Part shown: in pieces, positions 1-7,175 of the stretch | How positions within the stretch are numbered: position 1 is the first letter of the stretch | Layout: each line of letters begins with the position of its first letter | From: Gammaproteobacteria bacterium | Lineage (GTDB): Bacteria; Pseudomonadota; Gammaproteobacteria; Xanthomonadales; Xanthomonadaceae | Assembly: GCA_012510865.1 (NCBI GenBank) | Contig: JAAZHF010000223.1 | Location: 1 to 16,844, forward strand | Length of the DNA: 16,844 bases | Direction of reading: 5' to 3' | The notes under the pieces: model-generated | Database searches by the model: none | The model's input: the letters and a program-made list of their open reading frames with translations, nothing else | What the model was told of the DNA's origin: nothing | Made by a program: the position numbers and the translations under genes

Positions 1-2016
1 CCGGTGGAGCGGTAGCTGAATCCGCGGAAGGTGGCGTGGCCGGAGGCGGATTTTGTGGTGGGGAATCCGCCGTTCATCGGCAACAAGCGGATGCGCACGG
101 CGCTGGGCGATGGGTATGTGGAGGCGCTGCGTGGCGCGTGGCCGGAGGTGCCGGAGTCGGCGGACTTCGTGATGTTCTGGTGGCATCACGCGGCGCAGCT
201 GACGCGGCGCGGTGCGGTCGAGAGGTTTGGATTCATTACCACCAACTCGATTCGCCAGTCGTTCAACCGCCGCGTGATCGAACCGCATCTGGCCGACAAG
301 AAGCAGCCGCTGTCGCTGGTGTTCGCGATTCCGGATCACCCGTGGGTGGATACGGCGGATGGGGCGGCAGTGCGGATTGCGATGACGGTGGCGAAGAAGG
401 GCAGCCACGACGGGCTAGCTATGGAAGCCACATCCGAGCAGGCGTTGTATGACGGCGAGGTAGCGTGCGAGTTCCGTACGACCCGAGGCCGCTTGCATGC
501 AGACTTGCGCGCTGGCCTCGCGCTCGTTGACGCAAAACAACTGCGGGCAAATCGTGGTCTGGCCTTCACGGGCATGTATCCACTTGGCCAAGGCTTCGTC
601 GTGCTTCCCGAAGATGAAACTGCCGCAATTGGTGGTGATGTCGGAACAGAAAATGTTCTTCGTCCCTTCGTGATCGCCCGTGACCTTACACAAAATGCGC
701 GTTGGGCAAAGGTGATCGACTTCTATCCGCGCAGTGCAGAGCAGGCGCGTGCTGAATACCCTAGTTTGTTTCAGTGGGTTCTCAATCGGGTTAAACCGGA
801 GCGCGACCAGAATCCCGTTGAAGAGCGTCGACTGAACTGGTGGCTGTTTACCCGTCCGGTTCCGCCGCTGCGCGCCGCGCTCTCACATCTTTCCCGTTAC
901 ATCGTTGTTCCCCGGACGGCCAAGTGGTTCACGTTCCAATTTATTGATAGCCGCACTGTTCCAGACACTTCCGTTGTTGCAATCGCGTCGCCCGATAGCG
1001 TTCAACTTGGTGTGCTTAGCTCGAGTGTGCATTTGACCTGGGCTATTGCCTCGGGGGGAACACTCGAAGATCGGCCCCGCTATCAGCATCAGCGCACCTT
1101 CAACCCCTTTCCCTTCCCGGATCTCCACTTCGCCGACAAATTCGGCGGCCCGATCACCTACGCGTTGGAAGACGAAAGCGGCCGCCCGGGTGAGTACAGC
1201 ACGATCGGCGAATACCCCTCCGACCGCATCCGCAACCTCGCCGAACAGCTCGACGCCCACCGCAAGCGCCAGCAGGCCGCCCATCCCGGCCTGACCCTTA
1301 CCGGGATGTACAACGTGCTCGACAAGCTGCGCAGCGGCGAGGTGCTGACCGCCAAGGAGCGCAGCATCCATGAGCAGGGCCTGGTCTCGGTGCTGCGCCA
1401 GCTGCACGACGAACTCGACGAGGCCGTGCTCTACGCCTACGGCTGGGGCGACCTGCTGCCGCTGTTGCGCGTCGCCCACGGCATCGAACCGCCGGATTCG
1501 CTGCAGCGCCTCGCCGACGCCGACCGCGACCTACCGGAGCACGAGCGCCGGCTCCACGGCGGCCCCGCGACGACCCGCGAAGAAGCCAAGCGCGCCTTCG
1601 ACGAAACCGTCCTCGAACGCCTGGTCGCCCTCAACGCCGAACGTGCCGCCGAAGAAGCCCGCGGCCACGTCCGCTGGCTGCGCCCGGAGTTCCAGAATCC
1701 CGACCTTGCCCGCGAGCGGGAGCCCGAGCAGGCCCGCTTCGCCGATGGCGAGCGCGGAGATGACACAGCCGACGCCGGGCAGGAATCCGCCGCTGCGCCA
1801 GTGGTCAAGGCGCAGCCGTGGCCGAAAGACACCGTCGACCAGGTGCGCGCCGTCGCCGATGTCCTCGCCGCCAGTCCGGTGCCGCTCTCGCTGGATGAGA
1901 TCGCCGCGAGGTGTACTGCGCGTGGGCCTTGGAAGAAAAGGCTGCCGAAGTTGGTGGAGATGCTGGTGGCGCTAGGTAGAGTTCAGGAGAAGCGCGAAAA
2001 ATTTGGGGCACGTTGA
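1..2016 (+). pseudogene. 5'-disrupted adenine-specific DNA methyltransferase (MmeI/DISARM-like), C-terminal 661 codons
   Basis: The open frame runs from a GTG at 31 to a TGA at 2014-2016. Motif IV of amino-methyltransferases (VVGNPPF) lies at residues 9-15, only a few residues after that GTG, followed by TTNSIRQ near 70-76 and WVDTADGAAVRIAM near 105-118. In N6-adenine enzymes of this type the AdoMet-binding motif I precedes motif IV, so this frame cannot hold the cofactor site. The bases before the GTG continue to read like coding sequence in the same frame (LNPRK), but a TAG at 13-15 interrupts it. Residues of about 150-370 probably form the target-recognition region. LTLTGMYNVL near 420-430 and a C-terminal winged-helix-like segment near 595-655 fit the large single-chain methyltransferases of MmeI or DISARM (DrmMI) type. 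Known of the family: it marks host DNA for a restriction system. Inferred: this copy is broken or needs readthrough. No partner restriction gene is visible. Confidence 0.6.
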
Positions 2017-2030
2017 TGCGTATCAGGAAA

Positions 2031-2044
2031 TATTCCACGGAATA
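2031..2044. repeat. 14-bp inverted repeat upstream of the lipoprotein gene
   Basis: TATTCC and GGAATA form perfect 6-bp arms around AC. The site lies 15 bp after the methyltransferase stop and 33 bp before the lipoprotein start codon at 2078, in AT-rich sequence where a promoter would be expected. It could be an operator for a small dimeric regulator or a minor hairpin. No known consensus was recognised. Confidence 0.35.
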
Positions 2045-2077
2045 AGCGGTGTTCTAAGCATAAAAAAGGGGGAAGGC

Positions 2078-2788
2078 ATGAAGATCTATGCAGCGTTAAT
2101 TGCGATTGCAGTGATAATTACTGGTTGCTCAAAGCCGACGGACGCTGTTATCCCGTCAGACATGGAGGCTTGGGACGAGAAACTAGCACCCGAGCTCAAG
2201 AAGCTCCCGGATTCCGACCGTGAGAAGGCCACGGGTTACCTGATGAGGGCGAAGATGGGCGAAGTCTTCGGCGGTGCAGGGATTCCACCCGGTACTACGA
2301 TCGGTATGGCGATTAAAGAGCAGGCCGCATGGGAAGCCGAACAGGCGGCCCAGCGCGCAGAAGAGGAAGCGTTGAAGCGGAAGCTGGAACAGGAGCGAGC
2401 GACCGCACTTAAAGAATTGAACAGAGCAGTCACCGTCACTCTGTTATCGAAGGATGAGTTGCCTTCGAATTATCGGGCTGGTAGATACAGCGAGTACCAG
2501 CAATTCCGCGTAGGTGCTCAGAACAACACAGACAAAGTCGTCGTTGGGGTGTCGGGCGAGATCAAGTTCGTTGACATCTTTGATAAAGAAGTCGGCTCAG
2601 TAATGTTCGGTATCAGCGAAAGAGTCGAGCCCGGGAAAACGGTGGTCTGGACAGGAGGGCGCGACTACAATCAATTCATCGATTCACACCGCGCGGTCTG
2701 GAATCTGGAAGAAGGGAAATATACGACGAAGTTTGTGCCGGAGATGGTTGTGTTCGAGGACGGGTCTAAACTTGGGCTACCTCAGTAG
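2078..2788 (+). CDS. Small lipoprotein with charged helical segment
   Basis: The start at 2078 is chosen because a purine-rich GGGGGAAGG stretch lies just upstream and because the protein then begins with a type II signal peptide: MK, a hydrophobic stretch, and lipobox ITGC with Cys17 as the lipidation site. The residue after Cys17 is serine, which usually directs the protein to the outer membrane. An earlier in-frame ATG at 2003 would bury the signal and is rejected. Residues of roughly 85-125 are rich in Ala, Glu, Lys and Arg and probably form a long helix or coiled coil. The C-terminal ~95 residues look like a beta-rich domain with alternating hydrophobics (KVVVGVSGEIKFVDIF), similar in style to periplasmic immunoglobulin-like or FxLYD-type domains, but no family was recognised with certainty. 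The gene is visibly AT-richer than its neighbours, which suggests recent acquisition. It ends with TAG, so amber is used as a real stop in this genome. Confidence 0.75.
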   Translation: MKIYAALIAIAVIITGCSKPTDAVIPSDMEAWDEKLAPELKKLPDSDREKATGYLMRAKMGEVFGGAGIPPGTTIGMAIKEQAAWEAEQAAQRAEEEALKRKLEQERATALKELNRAVTVTLLSKDELPSNYRAGRYSEYQQFRVGAQNNTDKVVVGVSGEIKFVDIFDKEVGSVMFGISERVEPGKTVVWTGGRDYNQFIDSHRAVWNLEEGKYTTKFVPEMVVFEDGSKLGLPQ

Positions 2789-2790
2789 AT

Positions 2791-2812
2791 GCAAATGCAC
2801 GCTGGCGTTTGC
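2791..2812 (+). terminator. Stem-loop 2 bp after the lipoprotein stop, possible weak terminator
   Basis: GCAAATGC and GCGTTTGC can pair as an 8-bp stem with one T-G wobble around the 6-base loop ACGCTG. Only a short TTT run follows, so it is at best a weak intrinsic terminator. Its place directly after the TAG at 2786-2788 supports a role in ending or protecting the lipoprotein transcript. Confidence 0.45.
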
Positions 2813-3155
2813 TTTCGATCAACAGTTTATAGGGCTAGTCGCGAAAACATGACTGCATCTGTAGTTACCAATTCTGCTCAAACGCGCTGATTTCGGGAAA
2901 ATCTACTGTGGATGACTCCCGGCAAGAGCCGCATGTTGAGCACGCACTGAAGCCTCTCGGAGTCTTGCTTGACACTTCAGCATTTCGGTGGACTACGCAA
3001 TCCACGCGTTTCAAAGAAGTTCGAGAGATCACGCTCCATGGGCACGCATGCAAGTTTCACGTTCCGGTTATTGAGAGGCGGTCTTTGCCAAGCGGTTGGA
3101 AAGGAAATGAGGTGTGTAATGACCAAGACGTTCCGAGGGCGTCTTTATTGCCAGC
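2813..3155. other. Intergenic stretch with no convincing gene
   Basis: This stretch is AT-richer than the flanks. It carries short open frames on both strands, none with a recognisable domain. The most gene-like is an ATG at 3119 with GAGG upstream that reads 25 codons (MTKTFRGRLYC and onward) into the repeat array and stops at 3196. No tRNA cloverleaf, CRISPR repeat or insertion-sequence end was seen. It may be decayed acquired DNA. Confidence 0.5.
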
Positions 3156-3345
3156 CCGTCTTGCCGAGTTCTTTGGTCGGCGCTGAGGCCTTTTAGCTCG
3201 GCGTTGGGGCATTTTTTACGCGGCACGCCAAGCTCTGAGCTCGGCGGTTCGGCCTTTTCGCTCCAAGCGTCGGGCTCCTAGCCCGGTCCTCGGGTCTCGG
3301 AACTCCATCGTCGGGGATAAATGCCCGGTCTTCCGGGTTCATAGC
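3156..3345. repeat. Decayed 21-bp tandem repeat array (about nine units) reading as a heptapeptide repeat
   Basis: From 3177 the sequence can be cut into 21-bp units that usually begin TCGG, CCGG or TCCA and end in GC: 3177, 3198, 3219 (22 bp, with one extra base), 3241, 3262, 3283, 3304 and 3325. A more diverged unit starts at 3156. Units 3283/3325 and 3262/3304 resemble each other more than their neighbours, giving a 42-bp higher order. Read on the minus strand the units translate as heptapeptides AMNPEDR, AFIPDDG, VPRPEDR, ARSPTLG, AKRPNRR, AQSLACR, (stop)KMPQRR and AKRPQRR, with proline at position 4 in seven of eight. The extra base breaks the frame between AKRPNRR and AKRPQRR. No full-length gene contains the array, so it is either an intergenic minisatellite or the remnant of a repeat protein. 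Confidence 0.6.
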
Positions 3346-3365
3346 TCGGAACTGGCAGCTAGAAT
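3338..3365 (+). promoter_or_regulatory. Candidate promoter for the DUF91 nuclease gene
   Basis: TTCATA at 3338-3343 and TAGAAT at 3360-3365 are separated by 16 bp and match the -35 and -10 consensus at four and five of six positions. Transcription would start near 3372, leaving a leader of about 60 bases before the start codon at 3435. The -35 element lies in the last unit of the 21-bp repeat array. Confidence 0.4.
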
Positions 3366-3434
3366 CCGCGTGCCGATGCTGGGTCGGCTGGCATGGCCGG
3401 CCCAATCCGGAAACATGAGCCAACAGGGGAGCCC

Positions 3435-4586
3435 ATGACCATCTTCGAGTTGGAAGAAGCCGGACTCAGGCGGCTGTCGCCCGTCGCGCTTGGGGCAGCG
3501 CAAGTGCATGAACGTCGCGACCTGCAGCGCGTGCTGCGCGAGCAGTCGCGGGAACTGCTGGACGACGTGCTGATCATTGCCGAAGAGTTCGCCGACTGGG
3601 ACGACTCCCGCCGCCGGATCGATCTGCTCGGCGTCGATCGCGATGCCAACCTGGTGGTGATCGAGCTCAAGCGCGGCGACACCGGCGTGCACATGGAACT
3701 GCAGGCCGTGCGTTATGCGGCCATGGTGTCGAAGATGACCTTCGAGCAGGCCGTCGAAACCTACGCACGGCACCTCGGGGAGGGGGCGGACGCACGCGCC
3801 GGCCTGCTCGAATTCCTGGCTTGGGACCAGCCGAGGGAGGACGACTTCGCGCAGGACGTCCGCATCGTCCTCTTCTCCGAGGACTTCTCCCGGGAACTCA
3901 CGAGCTCGATCCTGTGGCTGGCCGAGAAGCGCGTGGACATCACCTGTTTCCGCATGCGGGCCTACCGGCTCGACGACCGGCTCCTCGTGGACTTCCAGCA
4001 GATCATTCCCCTCAAGGAAGCGGAGGACTACCAGGTCAAGGTCCGCAACAAGCAGCTGGTGGAACAATCCGAGCGCGCGGCGCGCGTGCCCTGGAACGGG
4101 GAGTTCTACGCCAACTTCGGAGCGGGCCCGTGCCGGTCCTGGGACGATGCGCGGAAGTTCGGCTTCATCAGCGCCGGCGGCGGCGGGTGGTTCACGCGCA
4201 CGCTGAACCTGCTGGAGCCGGGTGCACGGGTCTGGGTGAATCGCCCGGGCGTCGGCTACCTGGGCGTGGCTGAGGTGCTCGGCGCGCCAGTGCCGGCAGA
4301 AGAGTTCCTGGTCGACACCGATGCCGGCCGTCGCCCCTATATCGACGTGAGCGCCGTGGCCGCGGCACTGCGTGAGCAGAACGCGGACCCGGAAGCCGCC
4401 GAACTCCTCGTTCCGGTGCGCTGGCTGCGCGTGCGGGACGAAAGCCAGGCCGTGCGCGAGACCGGTCTCTTCGGGAACCAGAATTCGGTGGCAAAGCCGA
4501 CGGCTGCATCCTGGCCCCACACGGTCGCCCGCTTGAAAGCGGAGTTCGGGATTGATGACGAAGCCGATGAAGCTGACGAGGTGTGA
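3435..4586 (+). CDS. DUF91/NucS-like PD-(D/E)XK nuclease with C-terminal extension
   Basis: The ATG at 3435 is chosen because AGGGGAG lies 4 bp upstream. An in-frame ATG at 3393 has no such site. The N-terminal ~110 residues carry a PD-(D/E)XK nuclease signature: Asp63 in RIDLLGVD, Glu77-Leu-Lys79 in VVIELKRGDTG, and Gln90 followed by Tyr94 in ELQAVRYAA. This order matches the nuclease domain of archaeal/actinobacterial NucS and the wider DUF91 family. The canonical NucS N-terminal DNA-binding domain is absent; instead the nuclease comes first. A middle region (about 110-215) and a separate domain (about 218-290, FGFISAGGGGWFTRTLNLLEPGARVWV) follow, the latter resembling a small beta-barrel of PUA/EVE style. 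The tail (DEADEADEV) is acidic. NucS enzymes cut mismatched DNA, but relatives of this architecture are found near defence genes and their substrate is not known. The gene is monocistronic or leads a short + strand group. Confidence 0.72.
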   Translation: MTIFELEEAGLRRLSPVALGAAQVHERRDLQRVLREQSRELLDDVLIIAEEFADWDDSRRRIDLLGVDRDANLVVIELKRGDTGVHMELQAVRYAAMVSKMTFEQAVETYARHLGEGADARAGLLEFLAWDQPREDDFAQDVRIVLFSEDFSRELTSSILWLAEKRVDITCFRMRAYRLDDRLLVDFQQIIPLKEAEDYQVKVRNKQLVEQSERAARVPWNGEFYANFGAGPCRSWDDARKFGFISAGGGGWFTRTLNLLEPGARVWVNRPGVGYLGVAEVLGAPVPAEEFLVDTDAGRRPYIDVSAVAAALREQNADPEAAELLVPVRWLRVRDESQAVRETGLFGNQNSVAKPTAASWPHTVARLKAEFGIDDEADEADEV

Positions 4587-4698
4587 GGTGCTGACGCCAC
4601 AGCGACAGATCGACCCGATGCCGCACCACTGACGCGTACGGCAACACGACCCGCCGCTGAGCAAGCGGAGTTTCGACAGCTTCTCCTAGGAAAGACCC

Positions 4699-4962
4699 AT
4701 GGATTTGAAGGGATCACTGGAAGAGAGGGCGATTTCGCCGCGTGCGGTCCAGGCCGATGGCGCGCTGACCTCGCCGCGAAGCTATGGCGTGTAGGAGCTG
4801 CCGACCTCTGCGGTCGGGAGGAGGGCGTTTCGATATGGAAACCATCCGGTACGCCAGCACGAATTGGAGCGCGAATTCGGCAGCTGCACGCTCCGTTACC
4901 TGTTCCTCCGCCGGGACGATGCAGCGGCAATAGCTGGCCAGCTGAATGAAGAGGGCCGATGA
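4699..4962 (+). pseudogene. Small conserved-looking protein interrupted by an in-frame amber codon
   Basis: ATG 4699 is preceded by AGGAAAG at 4688-4694. The frame reads 31 codons (MDLKGSLEERAISPRAV and onward to SYGV) and meets TAG at 4792-4794. The same frame then stays open for 55 more codons to TGA at 4960-4962. That part looks strongly protein-like, with YGNHPVRQHELEREFG near codons 46-61 and LRYLFLRRDDAAAIAGQLN near 65-83. Replacing the TAG by a tyrosine codon gives SYGVYELP, a natural continuation. The most economical reading is one protein of about 87 residues with a nonsense mutation. Alternatives are two short genes, readthrough, or a sequencing error. Function unknown. It lies 112 bp after the nuclease gene and 45 bp before the next gene, on the same strand. 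Confidence 0.5.
4791..4817. repeat. GTAGGAGC-headed palindrome resembling a REP-like element
   Basis: GTAGGAGCTG at 4791-4800 is followed by CCGACC and GGTCGG arms around TCTGC. The GTAGGAGC head plus a GC-rich palindrome matches the element at 16815. Here it coincides with the amber codon of the small gene, so the similarity may be chance within coding sequence. Confidence 0.3.
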
Positions 4963-5007
4963 GATCCGCGACGTATTCGGAGCAGTTGATACGGAACGAT
5001 CGTCGCA

Positions 5008-5790
5008 ATGGCTGATCGGTGCCCGCTGGTGGATCCGTCCGGCGCGCGGGTGACTCTGGTTACCGCCCTCGCGTGGCGTGCGATCGCCGAGATCGTGCGT
5101 CGCCGCCATGCGACGCATGCGTTCAACGTGCTGCAGATCCATCCCGGGATTTCCGCAAGGGGGCTGCTCCAGCTGCAATTGCATGCGACGTCGAGAGGTG
5201 AGTCCCTGCCTGCGATCGATTTCAGCCTGGGCGGGCCGTCGGGTATGTGGAGTGCGGGGTCGTCCCCGCAGGGCTGCTTTCTAGATCTCCTCAATCCCGA
5301 ACCTGCATCCGTGATCGACCACATCGAAGAAGCGGTGGGGCTGCCGCGCTGGCGCGGCGCGTTGCCCGCGACGTCGGTAGCGGCACTCTCCGTGCGTGTC
5401 GTTGCCGGGCTCCTCGAAAGCCGGGTGTTCGATCAGCACGGCTGGCGCAGCACGCTGGGCACCTACGGGTGTCATGGCGGTGATGTCGTCGCGGACTGGG
5501 CGGGGCTGATGGGCGTCAATCCCAGCCCGCCTGATCCTGATGGCAATCTGCATCGCGATGCGCGTGAACGCCTCTCCCGCCTTGTGCTGATCCATCGGTC
5601 CGCCGATGAGCTTCCTGTTGCGAAGCTGTCCGGGCTCCAGGGCCGGGCGCTGATCGTGGACATCGCGACCGGCCGCATCGCCAGAGTGGAAGGCGGCGGG
5701 GTGGAACCGCTCGGGGACCTTTTACAAATGCGTGCAGCCGCGGGGGGTTCGATGGCGCGTTTGCTGGCGCGGCTGGTCACGGGGCTTTGA
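5008..5790 (+). CDS. Uncharacterised 260-residue protein, possibly TY-Chap2-like
   Basis: The frame opens with an ATG at 5008 and ends with TGA at 5788-5790; only a weak Shine-Dalgarno-like GGAAC lies about 13 bp upstream. The protein has no signal peptide and no membrane segment. The N-terminus reads AWRAIAEIVRRR near residues 22-33 and IHPG near 44-47, followed by LLQLQLHA. This pattern of a helix, then a hydrophobic strand ending in HPG, then a strand, recalls the TY-Chap (YbjN-like) putative peptide chaperones, which are linked to conflict systems. This assignment is from memory and tentative. The central region contains GWRSTLGTYGCHGGDV near 147-162 and the C-terminus ALIVDIATGRIARVEGG near 213-229. 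It follows the amber-interrupted small gene by 45 bp and could be co-transcribed with it. Confidence 0.55.
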   Translation: MADRCPLVDPSGARVTLVTALAWRAIAEIVRRRHATHAFNVLQIHPGISARGLLQLQLHATSRGESLPAIDFSLGGPSGMWSAGSSPQGCFLDLLNPEPASVIDHIEEAVGLPRWRGALPATSVAALSVRVVAGLLESRVFDQHGWRSTLGTYGCHGGDVVADWAGLMGVNPSPPDPDGNLHRDARERLSRLVLIHRSADELPVAKLSGLQGRALIVDIATGRIARVEGGGVEPLGDLLQMRAAAGGSMARLLARLVTGL

Positions 5791-5879
5791 GTCTCACCCT
5801 GCCAGCAGGCCGAGGCATATGCTTTAGTGGCCTGACCTGTGCAGAAACCGCTGGGTCATTACAGCTCTGAGGCGGCCCC

Positions 5880-6317
5880 GTGTCCGAAAACAAGACCATC
5901 CCCACCGACGTCAGCGTCTCCATCTTCCTCGCCGCCATCGACGATGCCCAGCGCCGCGAAGACTGCCAGGCGCTTCTCGCCATGATGTCCAGGATCACCG
6001 GCCAGCCCGCCGTGATGTGGGGGCCGTCCATCGTCGGCTTCGACACCTATCACTACCGCTATGACAGCGGCCGCGAGGGCGACATGGCGGTCACCGGCTT
6101 CTCGCCGCGCAGCAAGGACATCAGCATCTACCTGATGGCGGAGGGCCCGGACCAGGCGAACCTGCTCGCGCGTCTCGGGCGCCACAAGATGGGCAAGGCC
6201 TGCCTGTCCATCCGTCGGCTCTCCGACGTCGATTCCGATGTGCTGGAGGAGCTGGTTTCGGGCTCCGTATCGGCGCTGCGGGACCGCCAGCAACAAGGGA
6301 CCACCCAGGTCAGATGA
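5880..6317 (+). CDS. DUF1801 domain protein
   Basis: The GTG at 5880 is preceded by GAGG with 7 bp spacing, which supports this start. The 145-residue protein has the DUF1801 (YdhG-like) pattern: an N-terminal helix pair, CQALLAMMSRITGQPAVMWGPSIVGFDTY near 30-58 with the typical MWGPSIVGF core, a beta segment SKDISIYLM near 79-87, and LGRHKMGKACLSIRRLSDVD near 99-118. The family is small, soluble and of unknown biochemical role; some members are fused to other domains. Its stop overlaps the start of the acetyltransferase gene by 4 bp (ATGA), so the two are translationally coupled. Confidence 0.85.
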   Translation: MSENKTIPTDVSVSIFLAAIDDAQRREDCQALLAMMSRITGQPAVMWGPSIVGFDTYHYRYDSGREGDMAVTGFSPRSKDISIYLMAEGPDQANLLARLGRHKMGKACLSIRRLSDVDSDVLEELVSGSVSALRDRQQQGTTQVR

Positions 6318-6745
6318 CGCTCCGCCTCCAATCCGCCACCGCGCACGACTTCGCCTTCTGCGAACACCTCAGTCGCACCAACATGGCCGGCTACCTCGCA
6401 GCGCGCGGCATCGCCTGGGACCCGGCGCGCTTCCGCGCCAGCTGCGCGGAGTTCGAGAACCTGATGATCGTCGCCGGCGACGAGGCCATCGGTCTGCTGC
6501 GGCTGCTCCCCGAAGGCGAGGCGCTGGACCTGCGCGACCTGCAGATCGTGCCGGCGCGCCAGCGCCAGGGCATCGGCGGCTGGGCGGTGCGGCAGGCGCA
6601 GGCCATCGCCCTGCAGCGCGGCCATCGGCGGCTGCAGCTGCGGGTCTACGCGGAGAATCCGGCGCGGGCGCTGTACGCGCGCATGGGATTCGTGGACGAG
6701 GCGGAGGCCGAAGGCACGCTGCACATGGTCTGGAGGCCGCGCTGA
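6314..6745 (+). CDS. GNAT family N-acetyltransferase
   Basis: The 143-residue product has the GNAT fold. Motif A lies near residues 75-95 (DLQIVPARQRQGIGGWAVRQ), with QRQGIGG as the pyrophosphate-binding loop for acetyl-CoA. Motif B lies near 120-129 with NPARALYARMGF, which carries the usual tyrosine. The substrate cannot be told from the sequence. The start overlaps the DUF1801 stop by 4 bp, and the crcB start codon begins one base after this gene's stop. The arrangement suggests one transcript of three genes, though the products have no obvious shared pathway. Confidence 0.88.
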   Translation: MTLRLQSATAHDFAFCEHLSRTNMAGYLAARGIAWDPARFRASCAEFENLMIVAGDEAIGLLRLLPEGEALDLRDLQIVPARQRQGIGGWAVRQAQAIALQRGHRRLQLRVYAENPARALYARMGFVDEAEAEGTLHMVWRPR

Positions 6746-6746
6746 C

Positions 6747-7130
6747 ATGCATCCAATCCTGCTGGGCGGTCTGGGCGGTTTCCTCGGCGCCGTCGCGCGC
6801 TACAAGCTCGGCGGCCTGGTGCTGCACCTGACCGTGCAGGAGCGCTTCCCCTTCAGCACGTTCGCCGTGAACGTGCTCGGGTGCCTGGTGGTGGGCGTGC
6901 TGGCGGGGCTGGCCGAGCGCCACGAGGCCTTCGGCCCGGACGCGCGGCTGTTCCTGTTCACCGGGCTGCTCGGCGGCTTCACCACGTTCTCGGCCTTCGG
7001 CCTGGAGGCGGTGTACCTGCTGCGCCGCGGCGAGGTCGCGACCGCCGCGCTGTACGCCGGCGGCAGCGTGGTGCTGGGCATCGCCGCGGTGTGGGTGGGG
7101 CTGAAGCTGGCGGGGCTGGGCGCCAGATGA
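6747..7130 (+). CDS. crcB: CrcB/Fluc fluoride ion channel
   Basis: The 127-residue membrane protein matches CrcB (Fluc) in length and motifs: GGFLGAVARY near residues 10-19, FSTFAVNVLGC near 36-46 with the conserved asparagine, and GGFTTFSAFGLE near 74-85 with the Phe and Thr residues that line the fluoride pore. Four hydrophobic segments are visible. Fluc channels work as dual-topology dimers in the inner membrane and let fluoride leave the cell. No fluoride riboswitch is apparent upstream, as expected for a gene whose start codon follows the previous stop by one base. Confidence 0.95.
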   Translation: MHPILLGGLGGFLGAVARYKLGGLVLHLTVQERFPFSTFAVNVLGCLVVGVLAGLAERHEAFGPDARLFLFTGLLGGFTTFSAFGLEAVYLLRRGEVATAALYAGGSVVLGIAAVWVGLKLAGLGAR

Positions 7131-7175
7131 CCTCGGCGTCATAGTCGAAACCTGGCCCGCCGTCCGGAGACCACC

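Noticed and set aside
3156..3345. CRISPR array
   Set aside because: The 21-bp units are contiguous and diverged, without unique spacers or cas genes.
3193..3423. Minus-strand 76-codon frame containing the heptapeptides as a real gene
   Set aside because: It begins outside the repeats in the nuclease leader, lacks a ribosome site, and the 1-bp slip at 3219-3240 breaks the repeat frame. It is treated as a repeat array instead.
3339..4664. Minus-strand open frame of 441 codons
   Set aside because: It is the antisense shadow of the DUF91 nuclease gene, which has a ribosome site and clear nuclease motifs.
4945..5052. 35-codon ORF (MKRADEIRDVFGAVD and onward) overlapping the start of the 5008 gene
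   Set aside because: It overlaps two better-supported frames and shows no domain.
6700..6747. Fluoride riboswitch before crcB
   Set aside because: The start codon follows the acetyltransferase stop by one base and no crcB-motif pseudoknot pattern is visible in the preceding coding sequence.
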